Shown here: one piece after another, positions 10,530-21,789 of the stretch
Layout of the letters: every line of letters starts with the position of its first letter
How positions within the stretch are numbered: position 1 is the first letter of the stretch
Assembly: GCF_031143425.1 (NCBI RefSeq)
Contig: NC_090447.1
Coordinates: 849,467,760-849,531,759, forward strand
Direction of reading: 5' to 3'
Length of the DNA: 64,000 bases
Origin: Pleurodeles waltl
Taxonomy: Eukaryota > Chordata > Amphibia > Caudata > Salamandridae
The notes under the pieces: generated by a model
The model's database searches: none
Seen by the model: the letters and a program-made list of their open reading frames with translations, nothing else
What the model was told of the DNA's origin: nothing
Translations under genes and position numbers: made by a program

Positions 10530-12130
10530 AGCTGGCCCCAGGGGGGGCAGAAATGGCCTAAGATAAATTTGTGCCCCTGCCTCCCCCACCCCCCCGGGGA
10601 GCGACCCTTGCCTATGGGGTCGCTCCCCTTGCGTGAAATTGGCGCAAAAAAAAAGATCCCCGGTGCCTAGTGGTTTCTGCCCCCCTTGGGGTCAGATTAA
10701 CCTAAAATCGCCTGATCTGCCCCCGAGGGGGGCAGAAATGGTCTAAATACAATTTGCCCCCCAGGGGAGTGACCCTTGCCTAATGGGTCACTCCTCATCT
10801 CTAAAAAAACAAACAAACCCAAAAAAACCACAAAAAAATGTGCCCTGGCGCCTAGAGGTTTCTGCCTCCCCCAGGGCAGAAATGTCCTAAAATAAATTGC
10901 CCCTCCCTACCCTCCTGGTGAGCGACCCTTTGCCTACGGGGTCACTCCCCTTAAGTGACGGCGCAAAAAAAAAGATCCCTGCTGCCTAGTCGTTTCTGCC
11001 CCCCTTGGGGGCAGATTGATCTAAAATCGGCCGATCTGCCCCCATAGGGGGCAGAAATGGGCTAAATACAACTTGCCCCTCCAGGGGAGCGACCCTTGCC
11101 TAAGGGGTCGCTCCCCTTGCGTGAAATTCAGGAAAAAAAAAAACTTTCTGGTGTCTAGTGGTGTCTGTCCCCCTTGGGGGCAGATTGGCCTAATAAAAAT
11201 AGGCCAATCTGCCCCCAAGGGGGGCAGAAATGGCCTAAATCAAATTTGCTCCCTATGGGAGCGACCCTTGCCTAATGGGTCACTCCCCATCTCTAAAAAA
11301 AAAAAAAAAAAAAAAAAAAAACACAACAAAATAATTTGCCCTGGCGCCTAGATGTTTCTGCCCCCCCCAGGGGCAGATCGGCCTAATAACAATAGGCCGA
11401 TCTGCCCCCGGAGGGGCAGAAATGGCCTAAAATAGATTTGCCCCGCCCACCCCCCTGGGGAGCACCCCTTTGCCTACGGGGTCGCTCCCCTTGCGTGACG
11501 GCGCAAAAAAAAGATCCCTACTGCCTAGTCATTTCTGCCCCCTTTGGGGGCAGATTGACCTTAAATCGGCCGATCTGCGCAGAAATGGCCTAAATACAAT
11601 TTGCCCCTCCAGGGGGAGCGACCCTTGCCTAAGGGGTCGCTCCCCATCTGTAAAACAAATAAAATAAATAAATAATCCCCGTTGCCTAGTGGTTTCCGCC
11701 CCCCTTGGAGGCAGATCGGCCTAATTAAAATAGGCTGATCTGCCCCCCAAGGGGGCAGACACGGCCTAAAATAAATTTGCCCCCCGGGGGAACGACCCTT
11801 GCCTAAAGGGTCGCTCCACTTGCGTGAAATTCACGAGAAAAAAAAATAAAAAACTCCCTGGTGTCTAGTGGTTTCTGTCCCCCTTGGGGGCAGATTGGCC
11901 TCATAAAAATAGGCCAATCTGCCCCCAAAGGGGGCAGAAATGGCCAAAATATAATTTGCTCCCTATGGGAGCGACCCTTGCCTAAGGGGTCGCCCCCCAC
12001 CTCTAAAATCAAAAAGAAAACAAAAACAAAAAAATGATCCCTGGTGCCTAGAGGTTTCTGCCCCACCCTGGGGTCAGATCGGCCTATCTGCCCCAAAGGC
12101 CTTAAAAAAAATGCCCCCCCTGGGAGTGAC
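10530..12130. repeat. Degenerate 150-190-bp tandem array, about 10 units
   Basis: Each unit has a palindromic pair (CCCCCTTGGGGGCAGAT and ATCTGCCCCCAAGGGGG), the block GCGACCCTTGCCTAAGGGGTCGCTCC, and an A-rich tract before CCTGGTGTCTAGTGGTTTCTG. Units begin near 10602, 10765, 10925, 11090, 11260, 11460, 11620, 11795, 11970 and 12125. Each unit could fold into a strong hairpin. Confidence 0.85.
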
Positions 12131-12615
12131 CCTTGCCCAAGGGGTCGCTCCCCTCATGCCAGTTTCATTTAAAAAATAAATCCCCGGTGTCTAGTGGGCG
12201 TTTCAAAAGCCGGATTGCTTTACAATCTGGCTTTTGAAACGCAGAGAGAGACTTCAAAGGGAAGGAAATTCCTTTCCTTCCCTTTGAAGCCTCTCTAGCC
12301 TCCCCCACGTGATCGGAAGAGAAATGCTTTACATTTCTCTTCCGATCGCGCTGGAAGCTGAGCTTCCAGCGCGATGGGAGGAGGCCTCAGTGACAATCAG
12401 CATGCGATCGCGCGCTGACTTCACAGGGGGGGTCAGGGGTGGAAGGGGAAGGGCTTCCCCTTCCATCCCTACTTTGGGAGGTGGGGGGAACCCCACAGAG
12501 GGAGCACCAGCGCACCCCCTGGACTCTGTGCCCAGGACGTAATGGTTACGTCCTGGGCACATGAGCACTGTGCCTCAGGACGTAACCATTACGTCCTGGG
12601 CACAGAAGGGGTTAA

Positions 12616-12984
12616 CTGCAGACCTGTGGGACTCTTGAAAAAATAAATTTGGGGCCTTAGGGTGTTTTCTACTAAGGTACACTTACATATATGTCTGCAA
12701 ATGATTAAGAGGCTAAAATGGTCAAATTCCATTTATTTTACATTTTAAAATAGATGCCAATTACATAAAATTAGTGACTAAAGAGGGAAGATTACCATAG
12801 AAAATATTTCACCAACCATTTTTGAAAAGAAAGAGGAAAGGACATGAATGGCAATGTTTGCGAACAGCTGCCATGTAAAACATTTAAAACATTGGTACAG
12901 CACCTTTAAAGGCCCCACAATACATCCTGTATTCCATCTTGCCCAGTTGTGACAGTTAGGGGCCTCACAATACATCCTGTCTCC
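12616..12984. other. Short non-coding spacer
   Basis: AT-rich sequence with no supported gene. A CCTCACAATACATCCTGT block occurs twice, near 12914 (as CCCCACAATACATCCTGT) and near 12963, suggesting a small duplication or target-site remnant beside the following LINE. Confidence 0.4.
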
Positions 12985-13980
12985 TGGTCAGCCGTCTGCT
13001 TGCTCTTCTCTACGCAGCACCACCTGTTGCTGCTGCTGCCTCTGCCTCATTTCAAACTGAGAGCCTGTCTGCGTCTCAGTTTGAGGCCAACCTCCACCTG
13101 CAGGCTCCCGCCTGCGCCTCATCCCTGGTGGCCAAGTGCCCATCTGTATGTAAATATCTTGCTGTTGCTTTTTTCTTCTGCTTATTTTTCTGTCATTTTT
13201 CTTTTTTCTTTTCTTTCATTCTTGTCTCTTTCTCACTCCTTTAGCCTTTCACTCTCCCTGAGTTTCCTGCACTGTTGCTGCCCCATCCTCCTTCCTCCCT
13301 GCGAAGTGCTTTCCTGTTCTCCCATCTAACCGAACCCCCCACCTCCCTCACCTTCTTAATGGTGGCCGCTGCGCACTGAAAGGGCGACTCCTCTGACTTC
13401 CCGGTCAGCGTCTGCTCGCTCACCTCTGTGCAGCTTCACCTGTTGCTGCTGCTGCTGCCTCTGCCGTATTTCGATCTGAGAGCATGCCTCACTCTCAGCA
13501 TCAGGCCCAACTCCACCCGCAGGCTCATGCCTGCACCTCATCCCTGGTGGCCTACTGGCCATCTGTATGTAAGTATCTTGCTGTCTCTTTTTTCTTCTCT
13601 CATTATTTTTCTGTCATTTTTCTTTTTTCTTTTCTTTTTTTCTTGTATCTTTCTCTCTCCTTCAGCCTTTCACTCTCCCTGTGTTTCCCGTGCTGCTGCT
13701 GCCCCACCCCCTCAATGCCTGCAAAGCGCTTTCCCGCCCTCCCGCATCCCAGATGAAAGGACCCATCCCCTCCCTTCCTTTTTAAAATAGTGGCTGAAGG
13801 CAAGCCCATCTGGGCCCGTCCATGAACACTGGTCCTCCGACCTTCCTTTGCTACAATGCGGAGACCCTCTGTGCGCTGAACATAGGGCGATCTACCACCT
13901 GCCATCTCACATCACCCAGAGACACCCTTTGACCATTCTCCTCCCTCCACTGCCAGCGCACCCTCACCGGACCCTCCGAC
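12985..13980 (+). repeat. LINE 5' region with two ~416-bp monomers
   Basis: Two related units, starting near 12988 (GTCAGCCGTCTGCTTGCTC) and 13404 (GTCAGCGTCTGCTCGCTC), share CACCTGTTGCTGCTGCTG, TCATCCCTGGTGGCC, CATCTGTATGTAA and a pyrimidine-rich tail. They lie directly before the endonuclease of a LINE and look like tandem 5'-UTR promoter monomers. The promoter role is inferred. Confidence 0.6.
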
Positions 13981-15674
13981 CGCTGAGCCATCGAGCACCA
14001 ACCCAGAGCGTCTCAGTTGCATCTCCACAACATTCGCTTCCTCCACAAACACACCGTAGAATTTTGGGACCTACTGGACTCCACCCGCCCAGACATCACC
14101 TTTCTCACTGAAACTTGGACAAACCCAGCATCTGACATTGCCATCTCCAGCGATAACAAACTGCTCTGCAAAGACCGGCCTGCTCGCCAAGGTGGCAGCC
14201 TGGCCATTGTACACAAATCTTCCCTTCGATTGACAACTAACGCAGAAGAACACTCCCCCCTCATGTAGCACCTCCATTTCCAGATATGCACCACACCCAA
14301 GTCAAGCTTCCGCAGCACCCTCATCTACAGGCCACCCTGCCCCCGTCCAGCCTTCAGTGACTCCATTATTGGCATAATTTCTCCTCACGCTCTCACTTCC
14401 TTAAACTACTTCCTCCTCAGGACCTAAACTACCACATTGACAAAGGCAGCGACACCAACAGGGCCTCCCTGCTTGGCACGTCACCACAATAGGACTAAAG
14501 CAACTGGTCACCTCATCAATACACATTGCTGGACACACACTCAACACCATTTTCTCCATCGGCAACAACATCACCATTGACAACACCTCCACACTTCACT
14601 GGACTAACCATCACTGCATCCATTTCACCATCACCTCACCCACCATCCACCTCCACACACTCCCAGCCACAAGCAAAACATTAACCTGATTACTGAGGAA
14701 CAGCTCTCCAACTCCCTCAGCAAATCTCCCCTGCCTCTCATCGTAGACACTAACATCTCAGCACAGAACTTCCACCAATGGCCCCCCGAATGCAGCAACA
14801 CCTTAGCACCGCTCCGTAAGACCTCAGCTAAACACCACCTCAAGAAGGCCAGCTTGTTCTCCCCTGTACTCTAGGACTCCATGAGCACCTGCAGACGGTC
14901 AGAGAAAAGATGGTGGAACAGCAAGTCCCCAGAAGACTTCGAGGCCTTTAAAGCCGCCACCAAATCCCACCACTGCCTCATCAGAGTCACCAGGAAAGTC
15001 GCCCTGCAGGACTGTATCCGCACCACTGCTCACAACAGGAAAGAGCTCTTCCTTGTGGTCAAAGAGTTTGCCTAACCCCAAACAGAAACTGTAAGCATCC
15101 CTCTATCTCAAGACGTCTGCAACAGGCTAGTCAACTTCTTCCAACAGAAAATCAAAGACATATACGAGAACTTTGGATCCCAAGACCCTCTGAGCCCTCC
15201 AACAACCCCCAAGATCCAACCCATCGAACCACCACAGACCCTGCACTGCTGGGCCACCCTCACCAAAGATGAGGCCCGCACCATCATGAGCAGCTTCCAC
15301 TCCAGAGCCCCTTTGGACCCCTGCGCCCACCACATTTTCAACAGGGCCAACACATCCATCGCATCGAGCTCTGACTCACCCTCAACTGTTCCATAGAGGC
15401 AGCCACCTTCCCAGAGGACTGGAAGCACGCTGAAATCTGCCCGCTTTTGAAGAAACCCAAAGCTGACCCTCTGTACCTCAAGAATTACCGCCCCATCTCT
15501 CTGCTGTCTTTCCCAGCCAAGGTCATCGAAAAGGCCATCAACAGTCAGCTATGTAAGCACATCGAGGACAACAGTATCCTGGACACCTCCTAATCAGGCT
15601 TCAGAAGCAATCACAGAACAGAGACCACATTCCTCACTGCCACAGATTACATCCGCTCGCTCCTCAACCACAGC
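13980..15674 (+). pseudogene. CR1/L2-type LINE ORF2, 5' half (endonuclease to early RT)
   Basis: Decayed non-LTR retrotransposon polyprotein. An apurinic-type endonuclease start is seen at 14017-14268 (LHNIRFLHKHT, then DLLDSTRPDITFLTETWTN, with the catalytic Glu in TETW). After several stops and indels, the reverse transcriptase begins near 15420 with EICPLLKKPKADP and LKNYRPISLLSFPAKVIEKA, typical RT motifs of the CR1/L2 (Jockey) group. A stop replaces a residue just before SGFRSNHRTETT near 15590. The gene breaks off near 15675 because of an insertion and resumes near 17275. Confidence 0.75.
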
Positions 15675-15679
15675 CATAA

Positions 15680-17270
15680 AGGGATGTATGATGGAACAAT
15701 GCATGCGTATATCATGCATTCCTTTACAACGTGGAGTCTACAATGACTGTGTCTTTACCACGCATGTCTTTAGCACACATGCCTTTACAATGAATTTCAT
15801 CTTAAAAGCATGTTTGGTAAAGGAACGTGTCTGGTAAATTCTCCCCTGCCCTGTCCCGTATACTTGAGACCATACTCCACCCACTTAAGCCCTTAAAACT
15901 GCCCTTTCCACCCCCGTCCTGTGCCTTACCCCCCTGCTCTACCCGCCCTGTCCTAAAACCTACCCCACCCTGCCCTAAACCCTAAAATAAACCCTGCCCT
16001 GTCCTAAAAACTACCCGACCCCCGCCACACCCTAAATCCTAAAAGCTATCCTGCCCTGTCCTAAAAACAACCTCGACCCCCACCCTAAAACGCACCCTGT
16101 CCTAAAAATGACCCTACCCTGACCTAAAAACGACCTCAACCCCGACGCCACCCTGAATACTAAAACCAACCCCACCCTGTCCTAAAAACTACCCCGATCC
16201 CCTGCCTTCGCTATAAACCCTAAAACCTACCCTGCCCTGTCCAACAAACACCTCATCCCCCCACCCTGCCCTAAACCCTAAAACCTAACCTGTCCTAATA
16301 CCTGCTTCACTCTGTCCTAAAAACTACCCCGACCCCCACCCCACCCTATACCCAAAAACCTACCATGTCCTAAAAACTACCCTACCCTTTCCTAAAAACT
16401 TCCCTGACCCCGACCTAAATCCTAAAACATACACTGCCATGTCTCAAAAACTACCCCGACCCCCTAACCCCACCCTGATCCCTAAAAGCTGCACTTCCCT
16501 GTCCTAAAACCTGCCCGGTCTTGTCATAAAAACTACCCTGACCCCCCACCCTAAAACCTACCCTTTCCTTAAAACTACCCCACTCTGTCCTAAAAAACGA
16601 CCCTAACCTCCTGCCCCACCCTGAACGCTAAAACCTACCCCACCATGTCCTAGAAACTACCCCGACCCCCACCTTCGCCCTAAACCCTAAGAGAAACCTT
16701 GCTCTGTCCTAAAACCCACCCCACCCTGTCCTAAAAGCTACCCCAACCACCTGCCCTAAACCCTAAAATTGACCCTGTCCTAAAAGCTACCCTGACCCTC
16801 CACCCTAAACCATAAAACCAACCCTGTCTGTCCTAAAGACTACTCCACCCCCATTCTGAACCTTAAAAGCTACCCTGCCCTGCCATAAAACATACCCCAC
16901 CCAATCTTAAAAGCGACCCGACCCCCCGCCCTAAACCCTAAAACTTACATTGTTATAAAAAATAGCTGACCCCCCCACCTTGAACCCTGAAACCTACTCC
17001 ATCCTGTCCTAAAAACTACCCTGACCCCGAGACCCTGAACCTAAAAACCACCCCAACCACCCCCCAGCCCCAAACCTAGCTCCACTTACCTTTCTCTCCT
17101 CTGGTCGCTGCTCCTTTCTGTTCTTCCCGGACTGCTCTCTCTGCTGTTACCACACATATGCGTGGTAAAGACATGCATGCTAAACGCATGCATAGTAAAC
17201 GCATATGGGTGTTAATGGCAGCGTGCAGTGCATAGAGTTGCATTGACTGCATTGTTAGTGATGTTTCCCG
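15680..17270. mobile_element. Insertion with CCCTAAA-like minisatellite inside LINE
   Basis: The insertion splits the LINE reverse transcriptase. Both ends carry related inverted words: GTCTTTACCACGCATGTCTTTAGC near 15750 and, inverted, ACGCATATGTGTGGT with GTCTTTACCACGCAT near 17155-17180. The interior (about 15840-17085) is a degenerate array. Exact ends and target duplication could not be fixed by eye. No reading frame is supported. Confidence 0.6.
15840..17085 (+). repeat. Degenerate minisatellite, CCCTAAA / GTCCTAAAAACTACCCCGACC
   Basis: About 1.2 kb of variable units built from CCCTAAACCCTAAAACCTACC and CTGTCCTAAAAACTACCCCG. The CCCTAAA word recurs many times and recalls a telomere-like heptamer, but the units are irregular, C-rich on this strand, and mixed with CCTGTCC. 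The base composition is unlike the flanks. Confidence 0.85.
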
Positions 17271-17274
17271 CCGT

Positions 17275-18480
17275 ACAGCAACCCTCATCCTACTGGACCT
17301 ATCGTACGCCTTCGACATGGTCTCACACCTCACCCTCTGCTCCAGGCACCACACAGCTGCCATCCGCAGAAAAGCCCTAGAATGGATACCCTCCTTCCTG
17401 TCTGGCAGAACACAGTCAGACTCCTGCCTTACCTGCCAGAACCTACGGAGATCAGCTGTGGAGTTCCACAGGGCTCCTCCCTGAGCCCCACACTGTCCAA
17501 CTTCTACATGGCCCTGCTTGCATCCATCATCAGGGAACATCAGTTGAACATCATCTCCTACGCCGACGATACCCAGCTCATCATCTCACTGACTGAAAAC
17601 CCCACACCTGCCAATAAGAATTTACACAACGGGATGGAAGCCCTCGCCGCATGGATGAAGGACAGCTGCCTCAAGCTCAACTCTGACAAGACCGAGATCC
17701 TCATCCTAGGACCATCCACATCAGCTTGGGATGACTCCTGGTGGCCATCGACCCTCAGCACACCACCCCAACAAACCAAGCATGTAACCTTGTCTTAATC
17801 CTGGGCTCCTCGCTCACCATGACCCTCTAAGTCAACTCAGTCGCATCCTTCTGCTTTCACACAATCCGACTTCTCCGGAAGATCTACAAATGGATCCCAA
17901 AGGACTGCGCAAAACCGTAACCCATGCCCTGGTTACCAGCAGACTCAACTATGGCAATGCCCTCTATGCCGGTACCTACCACCCAGAAGAAACTGAAGAA
18001 ACTGCAGCACAATTAAAACTCCTCCACCAGACACATCCCGGACATTCACTGATGCACATTCCCTGATGCAAACTTATCTCCAATCAACTAAGAGACCTCC
18101 ACTGGCTTCCTATTGAGAAAAGAATGAACTTCAAGCTCCTGTTCCACACTTACAAAGCCCTACACGACCTAGGACCTGCCTACCTCACCCACTGCATCAC
18201 CTTCTACTCCCCCACAAGACCTCTCCGCTGCTCTCAACATGCACAAGCCACCCTACCTTGCATACAGAAGATCTCGGATGGTAGAAGATCCTTTGCCTAC
18301 CTTGCGGCAAAGAGCTGGAACACCCTGCCCCTGCACCTGAGGCAGTCACCATCGCTACCTCAATTCAAGAAGGATCTTAAAACCTGGCTCTTCAACTGAA
18401 TCTCAGAGGACAAACCACTTTAGCGCCTTGAGACCCTCACGGGTGAGTAGTTGCACTTTATAAACCCTGATTTGATTTGA
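17275..18480 (+). pseudogene. CR1/L2-type LINE ORF2, 3' half and 3' end
   Basis: Continuation of the LINE at 13980. RT motifs are ATLILLDLSYAFDMVSH (palm, near 17276), GVPQGSSLSPTLSNFYM (17460) and the intact catalytic box SYADDTQLIISL (17558). The C-terminal region reads LHWLPIEKRMNFKLLFHTYK (18105) and, after it, RSFAYLAAKSWNTLPLHLRQ and FKKDLKTWLFN ending at 18399, a tail characteristic of CR1/L2-like elements. Several frameshifts and stops lie between these blocks. The 3' end carries AGCGCCTTGAGACCCTCACGG and ends in (TGATT)n-type sequence near 18460-18482, like other 3' tails of this group. Confidence 0.8.
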
Positions 18481-18482
18481 TT

Positions 18483-21400
18483 TTGATCATGTTCTACAGG
18501 TGACATCTAGGTCAGTTCATTTTTCCGACTTCTGGAAACAGGATTGTGGGGAAGAGAGCGCTGCCTGTTTGGCTGTAAATACATTGGAAATCTTTCCAAA
18601 CTCCTTGTCTTTTTGTTTCACTCAACATCTTTTAAGGCACAAGGTATATTTAAACAAATTCCTGACTGAAAATTAAATATTTTCTTGTCAGGATATCTTC
18701 ACATTTTATGAAGTACCCTTTTTGTTTGAAGAAGACGGCCCTATAAGACCCTCACAGAGTCTGTTTTGTCTGGCTTCCGGGAGAGCACTTCCAGAAACCT
18801 GCTGCTATTGTTGGAAGTTCTCCAGAAGAACACTTGAGGACAGGGAGAAGATCAGGCCACATGGACTCCAGTAAAGAACACAAGAAGCAACTTCAGAGTC
18901 ATCAGAAGGCTTTGCGGAAGATCATTCCTCTGCCAGAGCATCCTCTATCTGCTTGAACGTCTCCCTCAGGGATAGATCATGGAAAAAGCATTACCAGAGG
19001 ACAGGGAGACACTACTAGTCGATGTCAAGAAACATTACATAGAAGTCTGGTAACTTATCCACTTGCACACCATTGAAAGACGACAAGACCCCACTTGTCA
19101 TTAAAGGAAGTACGTTGGTCACAATCTAAACACTCCTCAGTGTAGAAGACACTGTCTAAGCCAATGTCAGTCACCAAAACAACGTAAACAGCGCTCGTCG
19201 TCTAGAACAAGATCACTGTAAACATTTCTATGGATTTCATCTCAATGGCATTTAAATGAGTTGCACATACAAGTGTCATCGACCATGTTCTTCTAGATCT
19301 GAGGCTTTGGCCCCTTTTGAAGGACATGAGAGCAGAATTTTGGTCAGATGGCGACCATTACGCTTTGGTGACACTGCTTTCAGGCAAAGATTTATCTAAA
19401 GCTCATACTGTGAATTATACTATGGTGCCTGAACCTCTGCTGTCTAAAAATTACCAGGGAATAGCTTGGCCGAAGGTTACATCAGATCCTAAAGCCCAGT
19501 CTTAGATTATTCACTGCCTTGCTGTCTAAATGCGAAGATATTCCCGGCGAGCTTATCCCTATTTTACAGGTGTACAGTTCTCTTTTTGTCTAGATACAGA
19601 ATATTAATTATGAAGGAATTGGCCATAAAAGGGCATCCTTTCTGAAAGTGGATAATTGGTTTGATGTACCCTGTAGGCTAGTCAAGAAATCATTACGAGC
19701 AGCTGTTAGAAGCCATGAACGGACTATGATCATTGAGGCAAGAAGGTGAGGGGGGGGGGGGGTCTTTGATTCCTGGAAACGGGCAGAGGTCATCCCAGTC
19801 TACAAAAAAGGTGATCCTCTTATTCCCACAAACTACGGACCAATCAGTCTCATTGACAAGTTACAGAAAACCTTTGCAAGACAAGTGCTTGAAAAACTTT
19901 TAAACTTGGTTGAAACAGATCGCATCCTATCACCACTTAAAGCACTTTTTGCACAAGCATTTCTGATCAGGTCTTTAAGTTCTCATTACTATACTGGAAA
20001 TAGGCACTTTTACTAAAACAAAATCTTTATGTAGCTTTTTAGGGCTGCATCTGATCTCACCGCCCGGGAGAATCTATGGAGAGTTTTGGCAGATATGGGT
20101 GTCCCACGGAACCTGGTAAATCTCATTGCTAGACTGCATGAAAAGGTTCATTGGAGCAGTTCCGGGGAGATAACGGAACCCATTCCGATTTCAAAGGGCA
20201 TCCGCCAGAGGTGCATCCTAGCTCCAACCTTGTTCTCCCTGTATATAAATGATGTGGTGAGTGGAATGATGGACTGCAGGAATGATTCCCCTGTTCTCAA
20301 TGGCAATAAGGTGCCTATCCTCCTCTTTCCGCATGACTCCCTTTTTTTTCTAAAACTCCCATTGGCCTGCAGGTTTTAATTAATAAGATCATGGATTTCT
20401 GTAAAAAAAAAAAAAAACAGGTTTGGAATTAAACGCCCCAAAAACAAATGGTGATTGGCGCTAGTGTAGTTAAGAACTGCTCGATCAGAGCAGGGCCAGG
20501 AACCCTTCAAAAAGTACGTTTGATTATTGTGGGGTTTAACTGTCTGATAAATTGCAGTGGGAACCTCAACCTAACAAAAGCAAGCTCACTATACAGCGCA
20601 GAGGCCAGGCCAATTTTCTTCTTCATTGGAAGACAATCTCTCTTGTGATTTCCCCTGCCCTGGAAGTGTATCGCGCTAAAGCCCAAAGTGCCTGTTCTGG
20701 GCATGTGCTGATACGCAGAACATGCCCATTGCGGAAAATAATTTTGCCAGGACATTAGTCTCAGTTCCTGCCAGCACTCCCCTGATTCCATTCTTTTTCG
20801 ACCTCGGCATCAGAAGAATTTTAGTCTTGGTTGCTTTGAAACCTTTGCTATATTGGACACACCTATGGTACACCAGGGATTCTCTTAACGAATTGATGCA
20901 GATCAGCAATGCCATGCAGGTTCTGTGGCTAAAATGTATGTCTAATTCAAAGCAGGAATTGATGAATTTAAGTATCACTTTTGGATATATGTTCAAGAAC
21001 AGAATGTTAAGACTGGTTCAAAGGGCACTTAACCAGTAAGTTTTTTGATCTTAAGATATTACCGAGCTTTCAAATGTTTCTGGATACTATTTTACCACAA
21101 CAGTGCAAGAGCCTATATGTACGATTTCGATTTGGCACACTACTACTGAAATCTATTACAAGCCAGTGTCATAAGGACTGGGCTGACACTTTGAACATGT
21201 GCTGTTTTTTTTTTTGCCTTGAGTATTGGATTCTCGCCGGAAATGGATCCGGCTAATATATTTAAATATGGAGCTCACTCGTCATGTAATTTCTCTAAGG
21301 ATAATAAAGGGTGATACTTACACCCCTGTGGTAGTTGCTGTGAGTTGATACCTGACTAATATATGACGCAAGGCTGTATACAGTCTGCCACCTCTTAGTA

Positions 21401-21785
21401 TACTGATATAACTTTCCTCGTTTTTTGTTTAAAGAATAGGTAGGCTATTTTACTGTGCTCCCTGACGTAGCTCTAAGAATTACTTACCAGTATTTTATCA
21501 ATCTAGGTTTTACCCCCTTTTTAGTAACAAGCTGAAGTTTTATGCATTGCACCTTATGAGTTCATTTATATTGCTGTATTTCGTACACAATTCTATAGAT
21601 TTCTGGTTTTAAAATAGGGGTTTTCTAACTGTTTTATGTGACTCACGAAGGACGTGCCTTTTTTAATTGGTTGTTTTAAATTCTTTTGCCGCTGTGTTAT
21701 TTTTTGTCATTTAATTAATATGTGTTGAATATGTGTGTAATGCTGAACTTTATTGGTTTGATAAATTAATATTTGTATTTGAAAT
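18483..21785 (+). pseudogene. Decayed LINE (linker, RT and C-terminal pieces)
   Basis: Fragments of a second, older non-LTR element. The linker near 19380-19500 reads GKDLSKAHTVNYTMVPEP and KNYQGIAWPKVTSDPKAQ. The RT start near 19775-19870 reads SWKRAEVIPVYKKGDP and PTNYGPISLIDKLQKTFARQ. The palm near 20075-20330 reads ENLWRVLADMGVPRNLVNLI, then SKGIRQRCILAPTLFSLYIN, and PILLFPHDSLFF where a YADD box is expected, so the catalytic site appears lost. The thumb and C-terminus lie at 20450-21040 (KPLLYWTHLWYTRDSLNELM). Many stops are present. Poly(A)-like runs lie at 20403-20416. The clade is not certain. 21260-21785 is AT-rich with no supported gene. Confidence 0.6.
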
Positions 21786-21789
21786 ACTA

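Larger units (their letters stand above)
8543..12611. mobile_element. piggyBac-like non-autonomous element, TTAA duplication
   Basis: The element is bounded by TTAA at 8539-8542 and 12612-12615. Its ends are CCTCTTCGCTCCC on the left and, read inward from the right, CCCCTTCTGTGCC, so the outer CCYCTTC is inverted. TTAA duplications and C-rich termini are the hallmarks of piggyBac elements. No transposase is encoded in its 4.07 kb; instead it is packed with tandem repeats (separate entries) and ends in a zone of palindromes (about 12200-12610), such as GAGAAATG...CATTTCTC and TACGTCCTGGGCAC copies. Related pieces are known to me as common salamander repeats, but I cannot verify that here. Confidence 0.65.

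Noticed and set aside
9606..12130. CRISPR-like array of palindromic repeats
   Set aside because: Units are long, degenerate and head-to-tail without unique spacers, in eukaryotic DNA; this is a tandem satellite inside a transposon.
13428..13790. Leucine/phenylalanine-rich frame resembling a membrane protein
   Set aside because: It comes from CTG and pyrimidine tracts in the LINE 5' monomers.
15840..17085. True interstitial telomere
   Set aside because: Units are irregular CCCTAAA mixed with CCTGTCCTAAAAACTACCCC; vertebrate telomeres are CCCTAA and the array sits inside an insertion in a LINE.
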